From: Akkermansiaceae bacterium
GTDB lineage: Bacteria > Verrucomicrobiota > Verrucomicrobiia > Verrucomicrobiales > Akkermansiaceae
Reading direction: 5' to 3'
Length of the DNA: 57,682 nt
Assembly: GCA_903919975.1 (NCBI GenBank)
Contig: CAIXKE010000054.1
Coordinates: 1 to 57,682 of the forward strand
The notes below the pieces were generated by a model. The model searched no databases. It worked only from the letters and a program-made list of their open reading frames with translations, and had not been told where the DNA came from. Below, in pieces: positions 17,185 through 25,584 of the stretch. Position 1 is the first letter of the stretch; each line of letters starts with the position of its first letter. The position numbers and the translations under genes were made by a program.

Positions 17185-17805
17185 TTATTTCGGCAGCAAT
17201 GCGACCAACTCATCATGTGGACGGGCGATGACGTGGGCGGCGATCACTTTACCGAGTGATCCGACGGCATTTTTTCCCGCATCGATGGCAGCGGAAACCG
17301 CAGCGACATCACCGCAGATGACGACCGTTACGTAGGCGGCGCCGATTTTTTCTTTGCCGACGAGTTTGACGTTGGCGGCTTTGAGCATGGCGTCGGTGGC
17401 TTCGAGGATGGCGGTGAGTCCTTGGGTTTCGAGGATGCCGATGGCTTGAGGTTTCATGGTTTTGTTAGCTTCTAGATTGGCCGGGTAATCGGTGGGTAGG
17501 AATTGGTCGCGCCCGCCGTAAAGCGGATTGCTGCCATTGGGGAAATGGATCATCGGATCAAATCCATCGGCGGGGCGGGGGATCGTGCCGGTGGTGATGG
17601 ATGCGCCGAGTTGCGGGGCGAGTTTCTCGGCGGCATCGAGCGCGGCACGGACTTGGGCGATGTCGCCCGACAAGCGGATGATCAGGTTTTCATTGCCGGT
17701 GGCCTCGAATCCGAGAATTTGGATGTCCGCGGCATTGGCCGCCTCCTGGGCGAGCATGGCAGAGATGCTGAAGAAGGGGGCTTCGATGAAACCAAGGGCT
17801 TGCAT
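17185..17805 (-). CDS. Bacterial microcompartment shell protein with two BMC domains (BMC-T)
   Basis: 206 residues with two BMC folds in tandem: the first at about 1-85 (MQALGFIEAPFFSISAMLAQ, then GNENLIIRLSGDIAQVRAAL) and the second at about 117-205 (KPQAIGILETQGLTAILEAT, then KIGAAYVTVVICGDVAAVSA). Such tandem proteins form pseudohexameric trimers that tile microcompartment shells and often carry a gated pore for larger substrates or cofactors. It lies 6 bp after the aldolase gene on the same strand, so the two are an operon. No BMC-H or BMC-P gene is present in the window, so the rest of the shell must be encoded elsewhere, for example at a Planctomycetes-Verrucomicrobia type locus. Confidence 0.93.
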   Translation of the reverse strand: MQALGFIEAPFFSISAMLAQEAANAADIQILGFEATGNENLIIRLSGDIAQVRAALDAAEKLAPQLGASITTGTIPRPADGFDPMIHFPNGSNPLYGGRDQFLPTDYPANLEANKTMKPQAIGILETQGLTAILEATDAMLKAANVKLVGKEKIGAAYVTVVICGDVAAVSAAIDAGKNAVGSLGKVIAAHVIARPHDELVALLPK

Positions 17806-17811
17806 GTTAGG

Positions 17812-18813
17812 TCAGCGGGCTTGGATGTTTTTGAGCACGGCCTGCACGATTGCCTCCACATTCATGGGGGCGGACCGGTCCGCCACGCGGCATTCGCCTG
17901 CTGCTTCCTCGAATCCGCAACCGGCGAGCACGCAGGCGAGTTTGGCGCGCATTTCCGCGATGACGCCCTGCTCGGCGGATGAGAGCGGGAAACGGGCGTT
18001 TCCGGCCTTGAAGCCGCGGAGCTCATAGCCGGTGCGGAAGCCTTCGGGAAAGTTCGGCGCGTTGACCATCAGCGAGAAAAGGTCGAGCAGTTCGAACTGG
18101 ATTTGTTTCGCTTTATCCCAATTTCCGGCGCGTGCATTCTGATAGAGGCTCATCACCACTTCCGGGACGACTCCCGCGCTGGAGAGTGTGCCGCCATCCG
18201 CGCCCATGAATAGGCCGGTGCAAAGCAGTTCCTCCCAACCGATCAGCACCGAGAAATCCGGGCGTTGGCGTTTGATGGTGTGCAGGGTCTGCTGGAAGCG
18301 GCCCATGTCCTTCGACGTGTCCTTGGTGCCGACGATGCGCGGACAATCCATGGCGAGGCGTTCGAGCACGGGTAGTGAGATTTCATTGGCGAAGACCGGG
18401 ATGTTATATACCACGATGTCGATCGGCGACTTGGCGGCAAGTTCGCGGAAGTAGGCCTCTATGCTCTCCTGGGTGAGCTTGTAGTAATAGGGTCCGGTGA
18501 TGGAAACCGCGCGGCAGCCGAGATCGGCGCAGTAGTTGCACATTTCCAAAACGAGCTCGATGTTCGCCTCGGCGGCTCCGGCGAGGATCGGGCGGCCCTT
18601 GGCTTCCTCGCTGACGATGCGCACGACGGTCCGGCGCTCTTCGACGCTGAGGCGGATGAACTCGCCCATGCTGCCATTCGGGTAGAATCCGGTGACGCCC
18701 TTGTCGCCGACCCAGCGGATGATGTGGCGGAGCTCGTCCTCATCGATGCGGCCCTTGGAATCGTAGGGGACGATGTTGGGAACAAAGATGCCGTTGATGG
18801 TGGACTGGGACAT
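17812..18813 (-). CDS. DapA/NAL-family 2-keto-3-deoxy-acid aldolase with C-terminal encapsulation-peptide-like helix
   Basis: 333 residues. Core features of the class I DHDPS/NAL aldolases are GSMGE (47-51), the catalytic Tyr in VVYNIPV (Y136) and the Schiff-base lysine in GTKDTSK (K164). Beyond the usual barrel and helical end it has an extra tail: a linker (about 300-316) and a final amphipathic helix MNVEAIVQAVLKNIQAR (317-333), with V, I, V, V, L and I on one face. That matches the form of encapsulation peptides of microcompartment cargo. In the Campylobacter jejuni and Veillonella fucose pathways, family members split 2-keto-3-deoxyfuconate into pyruvate and L-lactaldehyde. Shell gene 6 bp downstream. 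Family certain; substrate and targeting inferred. Confidence 0.9.
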   Translation of the reverse strand: MSQSTINGIFVPNIVPYDSKGRIDEDELRHIIRWVGDKGVTGFYPNGSMGEFIRLSVEERRTVVRIVSEEAKGRPILAGAAEANIELVLEMCNYCADLGCRAVSITGPYYYKLTQESIEAYFRELAAKSPIDIVVYNIPVFANEISLPVLERLAMDCPRIVGTKDTSKDMGRFQQTLHTIKRQRPDFSVLIGWEELLCTGLFMGADGGTLSSAGVVPEVVMSLYQNARAGNWDKAKQIQFELLDLFSLMVNAPNFPEGFRTGYELRGFKAGNARFPLSSAEQGVIAEMRAKLACVLAGCGFEEAAGECRVADRSAPMNVEAIVQAVLKNIQAR

Positions 18814-19073
18814 TGGGTAGTGGGAAGATGGAACTATGGGGACTCAGACGAAAAGGCGACTTCAGGGTTTGCACCCCGGAAGTTGGCCGATTCTATCGAC
18901 TGGGGACAGGGAGCGATTTCTGGCTGCATGCCTTCGAAGTGCAGAGATAATATCGCTGCCTGCTCCTTGGCAATTCCGAGTTCGCAAATTTCTTGTTTTT
19001 CGAGGGTCATACCAAAAGGATGAATTCACCGATGTTTGGCATCCCGGCCGCCCTCAAGAATGTTGAGGCGGAA
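18814..19073. other. 260-bp gap upstream of the aldolase gene
   Basis: No convincing gene on either strand. On the minus strand it lies between the broken fucosidase and the aldolase, so it may hold a separate promoter for the aldolase-shell pair. No clear -10/-35 pair or operator palindrome was recognised. Confidence 0.4.
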
Positions 19074-20120
19074 TCAATCGACACGGATTCCGGGGACGGG
19101 AGTCGGAAGTTTGGTTTCTCCGCGGATCAGCGAGCCGACCTGGCGGAGGGTTTTCACATCAATATCACGCAGCTTGCCGTTGTAGTCCGGGCCGACATCA
19201 AGGGAGAAGATGTTGCCGAATTTCACCGCGCCAAGGTAATCGTTTTAGAGCTTATCGGCGGGATGACAGAGATTGTCATGTTCCGGCAGCGAATAGAACC
19301 ACATCGCGCCGCCCTTGTGATTTGGCAGGATCGGTTAGGTGAACTCAGCCAGCAGGTAGTCCTTGGATGGAACACCCTGGTTGTAGCCGGCACCACTGTT
19401 ATCCGTGAGCGGACCTGGTTTTCCCATCTCGCCAAGACGGATCCGGACCCCGGTCTGGTCACCGTGATTGAAACCGATGAAACAACCGGGCGGCAGCGCC
19501 TTGCAGTGGGCGATGAATTCCGCGTGGCTGAGGCCGCCGGTGCCGGCCGCGTGGTCAACCCACATGTATTCGATGGGGCCGTAGTTGCTCAGGAGTTCGG
19601 TAAGTTGCTGCCGTTCCTTCGCGGCATCCTGCCCTGAACCGCCGACCGCGCCATCTTTGGCACCGGGCCAGGTCCAGTCACCCTCGGAGAAATACAGCGC
19701 GAGCTTGATGCCGTATTTGTCACAGGACTTTTTCAACTCCGCCAGCACGTCGCGGCCCAGCGGCGCCTTGGTCACCTTGCGGTCGGTCGTCTTGGTGTCC
19801 CAGAGGCAGAAGCCATCGTGGTGCTTGGTAAGGAAGAGGATGTAGCCCATGTTCGCCTCCTTGGCCGTGCGTGCCCACTGGACGGTGTCCACGCGGGTTG
19901 CCCGAAAAAGGGAGATGTCTGTGATGCCAGGCGTCCACTCCTTTTCCGAGAAGGTGCTGAACGACCAGCAGATGAACATCCCCCATTTCAAATTCTTCAA
20001 TTCCTCGGCCCGTTTCTGCATGTCAACCGGCGGTTGTTGCGCGATGGCGGAGGAGACGGTGAGTAGAAGCAACAGTGCCAAATGTGTGATCTTTGTTTTC
20101 ATGTGCGGATGTTTTTTCAT
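19074..20120 (-). pseudogene. Alpha-L-fucosidase (GH29) interrupted by two in-frame stop codons
   Basis: 349 codons in one frame from the ATG at 20120 (or 20102) to TGA at 19074. The start encodes a signal peptide (THLALLLLLTVSSAIAQ), so export is expected. GH29 features follow: LKWGMFICWSFSTFSEKEW, ILFLTKHHDGFCLWDT and a putative nucleophile Asp in IEYMWVDHAAG. TAA codons stand at 19335-19337 (codon 262, after AEF-T and before PILP) and 19245-19247 (codon 292, between DKL and NDYLGAVKFGNIF). I would expect tyrosine at both places. The sequence remains clearly GH29 after each stop. Translation would give a truncated 261-residue protein. It sits between the FucP and aldolase genes. An intact GH29 lies at 34.3 kb. 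Confidence 0.85.
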
Positions 20121-20148
20121 GAGAGTTGAGGGAATCTATTCTTACGGA

Positions 20149-21492
20149 TCAATGTCCTGTCATCATGGGTGACTTGCCGGGGCCGGAGGCATCGCGGGCG
20201 TACCATTTCCCCCAGGTGAATCCGTAGAAGGCGATGAAGAGGAAACAAACCAGAGGCATGACGAATCCGGCGCTCCATCCATATAAATCGATGATCCGTC
20301 CCATGCACCAGGGCATGATGGCACCGCCGATGATCGCGGTGACCATGAATGAGGACGCGAGCTTGGTTTTACCTCCCAGACCGCGGATGCCGAGCGCGAA
20401 GTTGGTGGGATACATGATGGACATGAAGAAGAAGGAACCGATGAGCGCGGACACGGAAACCCAGCCGAGATTGGTGATGACCAGCAGCATCAGCACGCTG
20501 TTGACCGCGGCGTAGAGACCCAGCACACGGTGCGGGGGGATCCTCGTCTGGATGGCGCTTCCCGAAAACCGGCCGATGGCGAAAAGCAGGAACGCAAGCG
20601 AGAGCATGTAGGGTGAGCAACCCTTGGTGATGTGCCAGCCGTCGCCGCTGAGTTCGCACATGGCGGATGGCAGCATCCGGGCGATGTCCCCGGAAAGCGC
20701 GGGGGTGGTCCGACGATCGAGGATGTAGGTGATGAAGAAGGCGAAAATCCCGCATTGCCCGGCGACGTAGAGGAACTGTGAAACCCATCCGAAGATGAAG
20801 TGCCGTTCCTTTGCGAGAGGAGGCCCGGCTGCATTTTGCGTGGGCGACGCGGCCTTTTCCTCCGGATTGAGATTCGGAACAGGCGTGAAGGTCGTCAGGA
20901 TGAGGAATACAGCGACGATTCCGGCGACGACGAGATAGGGAATGTACAACTGGGCATTGCTGGCGGCACCTGCCGCTCCGAGAGTGAACTTTCCACCTAA
21001 CATCGGACCGAGAATCCAGCCGATGGCATTGAAGCTTTGGGCCAGGTTGATGCGTGATGATGCCGCATCCGGCGGGCCGAGCACCGTGGCGTAGGGATTG
21101 GCCACCGTTTCCAGAAACGTGAATCCCGCGCCCACGGCAAACAGGGTGGCGAGGAACGTGGCGTAGATTGTCATGGTTTCACCGGTCATCCGGGTGACGG
21201 GGATGAAGGCCAGCGAGCCGGCGAGGATGATCGACAGGCCGGTCATGATGCCGCAGCGGTAGCCGAATCTCCGGGCGACCATGCCACCAGGAAAGGCCAT
21301 GAGGAAATACGCGCCATACCACGCCCCTTGGACCAGCGCCGACTGCGCGTCTGATAGATGGAGCGAGTCTTTGAAATGCCGGTTGAACACGTCGATCATG
21401 CCATTGCACAAGCCCGACAGACAGAAGATGCCGCAAACGAGCAGGAAGGTGGCGATGCGGTTCTTGCCGTCGGCGGTGGTGAACATGGTCAT
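20149..21492 (-). CDS. fucP: MFS sugar transporter, FucP-like (L-fucose:proton symporter family)
   Basis: 447 residues with about 12 hydrophobic segments. The start (TFLLVCGIFCLSGLCNGMID, VFNRHF) and the GAWYGAYFLMAFPGGMVARR loop are typical of the FucP/GlcP branch of the major facilitator superfamily. Family members bring L-fucose or other hexoses across the inner membrane with protons. A distinctive 20-residue loop with LPSAMCELSGDGWHITKGCS lies in the second half. It is 12 bp after the SDR gene and 28 bp before the fucosidase remnant, all on the same strand, so it is part of one fucose operon. L-fucose specificity is inferred from context. Confidence 0.85.
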   Translation of the reverse strand: MTMFTTADGKNRIATFLLVCGIFCLSGLCNGMIDVFNRHFKDSLHLSDAQSALVQGAWYGAYFLMAFPGGMVARRFGYRCGIMTGLSIILAGSLAFIPVTRMTGETMTIYATFLATLFAVGAGFTFLETVANPYATVLGPPDAASSRINLAQSFNAIGWILGPMLGGKFTLGAAGAASNAQLYIPYLVVAGIVAVFLILTTFTPVPNLNPEEKAASPTQNAAGPPLAKERHFIFGWVSQFLYVAGQCGIFAFFITYILDRRTTPALSGDIARMLPSAMCELSGDGWHITKGCSPYMLSLAFLLFAIGRFSGSAIQTRIPPHRVLGLYAAVNSVLMLLVITNLGWVSVSALIGSFFFMSIMYPTNFALGIRGLGGKTKLASSFMVTAIIGGAIMPWCMGRIIDLYGWSAGFVMPLVCFLFIAFYGFTWGKWYARDASGPGKSPMMTGH

Positions 21493-21504
21493 GGGCTTGA
21501 CGTG

Positions 21505-22314
21505 TTAGACAGTCGTTTTGAGATGGGTGGTGCCGGCGGTGCAGGCGCGGTCGAGATGCACATAACCGCCATCCACATGGAGGATCTGGCCGGTGGTGTG
21601 GGATGAACGCGCGGAAGCGGTGAAGACGACGGTGTCGGCGATCTCCGCAACAGTGGTCGTGCGGTGGCCGAAGGGCACGCTCTGATCGAGCTTGCGGCGG
21701 GCCTCTTCGGGATCGGGCGCGTTGGCGAGCCAGCGTTCGTATTGCGGGGTGATCACCTCAGCGGGCACGACGCAGTTCACGCGGATGCCGAATTTTCCAA
21801 GATCGACGGCCCATTCGCGGGTCAGGGCGTTGAGCGCGCCATTGGCGGCGGCATAACCTGACGTGCCGCCCTGGCCGGTGGTCGCGGTCTTCGATCCGAT
21901 GTTGATGACATTGCCTCTTGCAGCGATCAACGCGTCGAGCGCGTGGTGGACCAGCGTGAAGCTGTGAACAAGGTTGCGTTCGAGCGAGCGAACGAAATCC
22001 GCGGGATCATGCCGCAGACTCACGGCATCATTGCAGCCCGCGTTGTTGACGATGACGTCGATCCGCCCGTATTTAGAAACGATCGCCTCTACTGCGACGC
22101 GGATGGACTCCGGGTCGGTCAGTTCGGCATGGAACGCATCGGCCTTTTGGTTCAGCACGGCCATTTCCGCGATGATGGCGGCGGCTTCCGTGGAATTGCG
22201 TCCGAGGATGACCGGAACGGCTCCCTCGGCGGCGAACGCGCGGGTGATGCCCTCGCCGATGCCCTTGGCGCCACCGGTGACAATGACAATCTTGTTTTCG
22301 AGTTCGAGTTTCAT
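21505..22314 (-). CDS. SDR oxidoreductase, L-fucose dehydrogenase-like (FucX position), active-site Lys replaced
   Basis: 269 residues. The classical SDR fold is complete: cofactor motif TGGAKGIG (13-20), NNAG (90-93), and Ser141 in NIGSKT as a candidate for the catalytic serine. Tyr154 is in place, but YxxxK reads Y154-AAA-N158: the lysine is an AAT asparagine codon at 21841-21843. By position in the cluster it corresponds to FucX of Campylobacter jejuni, which oxidises L-fucose to fuconolactone. It overlaps the UxaA-C gene by 4 bases (ATGA) and FucP follows 12 bp later. The lysine loss should weaken or abolish ordinary SDR chemistry. A second SDR with intact YTATK lies at 35.5 kb. Confidence 0.85.
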   Translation of the reverse strand: MKLELENKIVIVTGGAKGIGEGITRAFAAEGAVPVILGRNSTEAAAIIAEMAVLNQKADAFHAELTDPESIRVAVEAIVSKYGRIDVIVNNAGCNDAVSLRHDPADFVRSLERNLVHSFTLVHHALDALIAARGNVINIGSKTATTGQGGTSGYAAANGALNALTREWAVDLGKFGIRVNCVVPAEVITPQYERWLANAPDPEEARRKLDQSVPFGHRTTTVAEIADTVVFTASARSSHTTGQILHVDGGYVHLDRACTAGTTHLKTTV

Positions 22315-23513
22315 GAGGCGGGATGGCAGGTCGGGCCGGAGGGTTCGAAGGACTTGTAGGTGAGCACGAACTCCTGGTGGCCGAGATCTTCCGATGCCGT
22401 GGGGCGGCCGTTCGAGACCTCAAGCGTGAGTTGATAGATCTCGCGGCCGAGTTCATCGAGAGTTGTCCGGCCTTCCAGCAGACGGCCGGCGTCCACGTCC
22501 ATGTCCTCGCGCATACGGCGGTAGGTTTCCGGATTCGCGCAGACCTTGATCACCGGCGAAATGGCCGATCCAACGACCGAGCCGCGTCCGGTGGAAAACA
22601 GGATCAGATGGGAACCGCAGGCGATGAGTTCCGCAATCTCGGCGTTGTCATTGATGTTGGGAAAACCGAAGCGCACCTCGCCATCGGGCACCACGTCCAA
22701 CAAATGCAGTCCCGGCACGACAGGAAGCTCGCCGGGTTTGATCAAGCCGGAGATGATGGAATTCCCGCTCTTGCTGTAGGCGCCCATGGATTTTTCTTCC
22801 TGGGTGGTGAGTCCGCCTTCGGCATTGCCGGGGGCGAAACTGCCGTGGCCGAGCGTTGTGTAGTAGCGTGCCGCCTTCTCCACGGATTCGCGCAGGGCTA
22901 TTGCAAGATCCGGAGTTGCCGCGCGCGAAGCCATGATGTCCTCGCAACCGATCAACTCGCCGGTTTCCTCGAAAATCGCCGTGCCGCCATTCGAGACCAG
23001 CAGGTCGAAGGCTCGCCCGATGCCCGGATTGGCGGTCAGGCCGCTGGTGGCATCGGAGCCGCCGCAAACGGTGCCGACTGTCAGCTCGGCCACGCTCATG
23101 GGAACGCTGGGAACGCCCTGTAAGTCCGTTAGAGTTTCCGCGATCCACTTGCGGCCGGCATCGATCGTCGTGCGGGTGCCGCCCTCGCTCTGGATGACCA
23201 ACGTTTTCACTGGCCGTCCGGAGGCGGCCACGGTCGCTTCCACGGAGGCGCGGTCGAAACTCTCGCAGCCCAGTGATACCAACAGCACTCCGCCCACGTT
23301 GGGATGGGTGCACAAGGCCTTCATCATGCGGTCCGCGTAGGCGTTCGGATAACAACCGCCGAAGCCGATCAGATGCACGGCGGATTCGCCGAACGGCGCG
23401 GCAACGGCGCGCGCCACATGGTGGGCGCACTCGACCAGATAGGCGACGACGATGACATTGCGGATGCCTTTGCGGCCGTCGGCGCGCAGGTAGCCGGTGA
23501 GTTGGGTGTTCAT
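22311..23513 (-). CDS. UxaA-family dehydratase, C-terminal (catalytic) subunit
   Basis: 400 residues, matching the large half of altronate/galactarate-type dehydratases, which in this branch are split into two genes. Visible are the start TGYLRADGRKGIRNVIVV, conserved Gly/Cys segments (HLIGFGGCYPN, LVSLGCESFD, GTVCGGSDATSG) and an FSTGRGSVVG segment late in the chain, with cysteines suited to metal or Fe-S binding. In Campylobacter jejuni the split UxaA pair is held to dehydrate L-fuconate to 2-keto-3-deoxyfuconate. It overlaps its partner (upstream) and the SDR (downstream) by ATGA junctions. Sulfolactate lyase SuyB is another split relative, so substrate is inferred from the operon. Confidence 0.88.
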   Translation of the reverse strand: MNTQLTGYLRADGRKGIRNVIVVAYLVECAHHVARAVAAPFGESAVHLIGFGGCYPNAYADRMMKALCTHPNVGGVLLVSLGCESFDRASVEATVAASGRPVKTLVIQSEGGTRTTIDAGRKWIAETLTDLQGVPSVPMSVAELTVGTVCGGSDATSGLTANPGIGRAFDLLVSNGGTAIFEETGELIGCEDIMASRAATPDLAIALRESVEKAARYYTTLGHGSFAPGNAEGGLTTQEEKSMGAYSKSGNSIISGLIKPGELPVVPGLHLLDVVPDGEVRFGFPNINDNAEIAELIACGSHLILFSTGRGSVVGSAISPVIKVCANPETYRRMREDMDVDAGRLLEGRTTLDELGREIYQLTLEVSNGRPTASEDLGHQEFVLTYKSFEPSGPTCHPAS

Positions 23514-23818
23514 GATTCCACGCAGCCCTTTCCACGCAGGTAGGTGGGGAGATAATCGCTTTTCATGTTGTGCAGGTGAATGTGCCCGCCCGCCGGGATC
23601 GCGATGGTGGCGGAGCCGATCGGCACGCCGTATTTGATGATCTTCTCACCCGGTGCGATGTCGCGGGCGGCGAGCTTGTGGCCGAGGCCGACCGCGACGC
23701 CGAGGGAAATTGTCTGGCCGTTGATCTCCAGCAAGGTGGATGGTTCGAGGTGCCGCACGGCAACCATCACATTATCGTCCGGTGAGATGCGCAGCAGTGT
23801 GGGCGTTGCCGGTTTCAT
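23510..23818 (-). CDS. UxaA-family dehydratase, N-terminal (SAF-domain) subunit
   Basis: 102 residues, a single SAF domain as in the N-terminal part of UxaA/GarD. Key points are the DDNVMVAVRHLEPS start and the metal-ligand region GGHIHLHNMKSDYLP near residues 77-91. The partner catalytic subunit starts in the ATGA overlap at 23513. Together they form the split enzyme seen in the Campylobacter fucose island (uxaA N and C pieces). It lies 4 bp after the RraA-like gene, so they are co-transcribed. SuyA of sulfolactate lyase has the same size, but nothing else in the operon points to sulfonates. Confidence 0.88.
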   Translation of the reverse strand: MKPATPTLLRISPDDNVMVAVRHLEPSTLLEINGQTISLGVAVGLGHKLAARDIAPGEKIIKYGVPIGSATIAIPAGGHIHLHNMKSDYLPTYLRGKGCVES

Positions 23819-23822
23819 GATA

Positions 23823-24503
23823 TCAGAACTTGCCGTGGAGCAGATAGGCTTCCTTGGGATCGACTCCTTCGAGGATCGCCTTGCGCACCAGGCTTTCAGT
23901 GCAAAGCACTTCCTCGACGCGGCTGGTCACTTCCTCGATCAACGCGGCGGGAATGATCACCGCCCCGTCGTAGTCGGCCATGACGTAATCGCCGGTGTGG
24001 ATGGTGACGCCGCCGATGATGATCGGTTCGCCGAAGGTTTCGGCCTCCCAGCGCCCCACGATGTCCACCGGTGTGAAATACCGGCAGAAGACCTGGAAGC
24101 CGATGTTGCGGATGAATGACGAATCACGGCAGCCGCCGTCCACGATGTAGCCGCGCACGCCGCGCAGTGTCATCGTCTCGCTGGACAGCTCGCCCATGTG
24201 GGCCATGGTGGAATCGTTCGGCTGCATCATCACGACGCTGCCTTTGGGCGCGCGCGAGAGCATTTCGGTCCACGACAACAGCGTCTGGTGGCCGTCGAGG
24301 TTTGGTTTTGCACGGCCGCTGATCGTGTAGATGCGGCCGGCAAGGCTGCGTTCCGGCAAGAGCGGGCGGATTGTGTTCGGCAGCACCTGGTTGGGATGCC
24401 CCATGGCGCGAAGCACGTCGTACACTGCGCCGGAATAACATTTTTCCAGGCGAGCGGCGTAGCCATCGGTGAAGTCGGGCTGGGCGGGAGTCGGGGAATC
24501 CAT
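23823..24503 (-). CDS. RraA-family protein, possible class II pyruvate aldolase
   Basis: 226 residues if started at ATG 24503; in-frame ATGs at 24509, 24548 and 24563 are possible, but the upstream codons look non-coding. The RraA fold is shown by SGAVYDVLRAMGHPNQVLPN and the active-site stretch RGVRGYIVDGGCRDSSFI, which carries the Gly/Asp/Arg-Asp pattern of metal-dependent HMG/CHA aldolases rather than the RNase E regulator. Enzymes of this kind release pyruvate from 4-hydroxy-2-keto acids. It is first in the group with the split dehydratase, SDR and FucP, and could be a second, non-encapsulated enzyme for the keto-deoxy acid. Substrate not shown. Confidence 0.82.
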   Translation of the reverse strand: MDSPTPAQPDFTDGYAARLEKCYSGAVYDVLRAMGHPNQVLPNTIRPLLPERSLAGRIYTISGRAKPNLDGHQTLLSWTEMLSRAPKGSVVMMQPNDSTMAHMGELSSETMTLRGVRGYIVDGGCRDSSFIRNIGFQVFCRYFTPVDIVGRWEAETFGEPIIIGGVTIHTGDYVMADYDGAVIIPAALIEEVTSRVEEVLCTESLVRKAILEGVDPKEAYLLHGKF

Positions 24504-24644
24504 GGGCATTGGGTTGGATGAGGTGGGTTGCAGGGTCGGGGTTGGCATTTGCAAACGAGCCATGGATAGCGGAAAAACCGGGATTGGGATATAGACGATC
24601 ATTCCAAATGCTTGGACGATCTTAACCTGTCGGCTCACGCAAAC

Positions 24645-25472
24645 TCAGCGATCATGCCACAAGGGCCGCGATTGGTAGTCCGAGGGGGTGATGCCGAAGC
24701 GTTTGCTGAACACCCGGGAAAAATACGCGGCGTCCTCGTAGCCGACCTGGTTGGAGACCTCCTTGACCGTCATTCCCGTGCTCGCAAGCAAGTGGCGGGC
24801 GCGGTCCATCCGCTGTGCCAGCATGTGCTCGAACGGCGTCCTGCCGAACAATGCGGCAAACCGGCGATGGAAATGGTTCGCCGCCATACCGACTTGTGAT
24901 GCGATTTCGGCCAACGTCGGGTTCTCCCTGTAGCGGAGTTGCATGAAATCGACCGCCGGCTTCAGGCGTTGCCACTGCGGCTGGAATGAAGGCGGGTCAG
25001 CCAGAACCTCCAGTGCCCGTGAGATGAGCGTGAGCAATATCCCGTGAACCCGGCAGTCGGCCACCGGAGAACTCTCCTTGCGCGGCCGGTTCACGTCGCT
25101 GAATGGATTCTGGAAGACTTCGCACAAGTCCCGCAGTATTTCCAAGGACCAGTCATCCGGCCGCGGGCAGTGGAATACCGCAGGCAATTGATCGATCAGA
25201 TGACGCAGGTAGAGGGATTCCGGCACAAAATGGAGCCAGAAGACCGCCATCGCCTTCGGGCAATATTGGTGCGTGAGTCGGTAGCCGGAAATCAAATACA
25301 CTTGGCCGGGCCTGAGCACGATCTTATCCGGACCCAGCTGCAACGCAGCCGCTCCAGATACCGGAAAATAGACTTTGTAACAGCGATCGGTCCCGGTCGC
25401 TTTCCTGCTCCACGAGCTGTCGCAATGGTGTTGGCCACCCGAAAGCAGGATGAGGTTGTAGTTGTCAATCAC
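24645..25472 (-). CDS. AraC-family regulator of the fucose operon
   Basis: 275 residues with an N-terminal cupin sensing domain (YKVYFPVSGAAALQLGPDKI, then LRPGQVYLISGYRLTHQY) and a C-terminal AraC DNA-binding domain (TLAEIASQVGMAANHFHRRF and VGYEDAAYFSRVFSKRFGIT). It is transcribed in the same direction as, and upstream of, the RraA-uxaA-SDR-fucP genes. The likely targets are this operon and possibly the neighbouring lactonase operon, with a sugar or lactone as ligand. A 112-bp gap (25473-25584) precedes its start; no operator could be identified there. Confidence 0.92.
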   Translation of the reverse strand: MIDNYNLILLSGGQHHCDSSWSRKATGTDRCYKVYFPVSGAAALQLGPDKIVLRPGQVYLISGYRLTHQYCPKAMAVFWLHFVPESLYLRHLIDQLPAVFHCPRPDDWSLEILRDLCEVFQNPFSDVNRPRKESSPVADCRVHGILLTLISRALEVLADPPSFQPQWQRLKPAVDFMQLRYRENPTLAEIASQVGMAANHFHRRFAALFGRTPFEHMLAQRMDRARHLLASTGMTVKEVSNQVGYEDAAYFSRVFSKRFGITPSDYQSRPLWHDR

Positions 25473-25584
25473 GGACGCTTTTGTGTATGGTTAAGATCGT
25501 TCAAGGGTGGGTCAGGAATGTGGAATCGCCGTCCAATTGTCGAGCCGCCACTACACGATTGACCTTGATGGTGTGTGGTTCGGA

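Noticed and set aside
19074-20120. Reassignment of TAA to tyrosine
   Set aside because: TAA is used as a normal stop elsewhere in the window (for example at 33037-33039 and at the end of the MaoC gene at 32992), so a code change is not supported; gene lesion or sequence error is more likely.
22311-23818. Split UxaA-type pair as sulfolactate sulfo-lyase (SuyAB)
   Set aside because: Size and split agree, but all neighbours belong to deoxyhexose metabolism and the gene order equals the Campylobacter fucose island; no sulfonate genes are seen.
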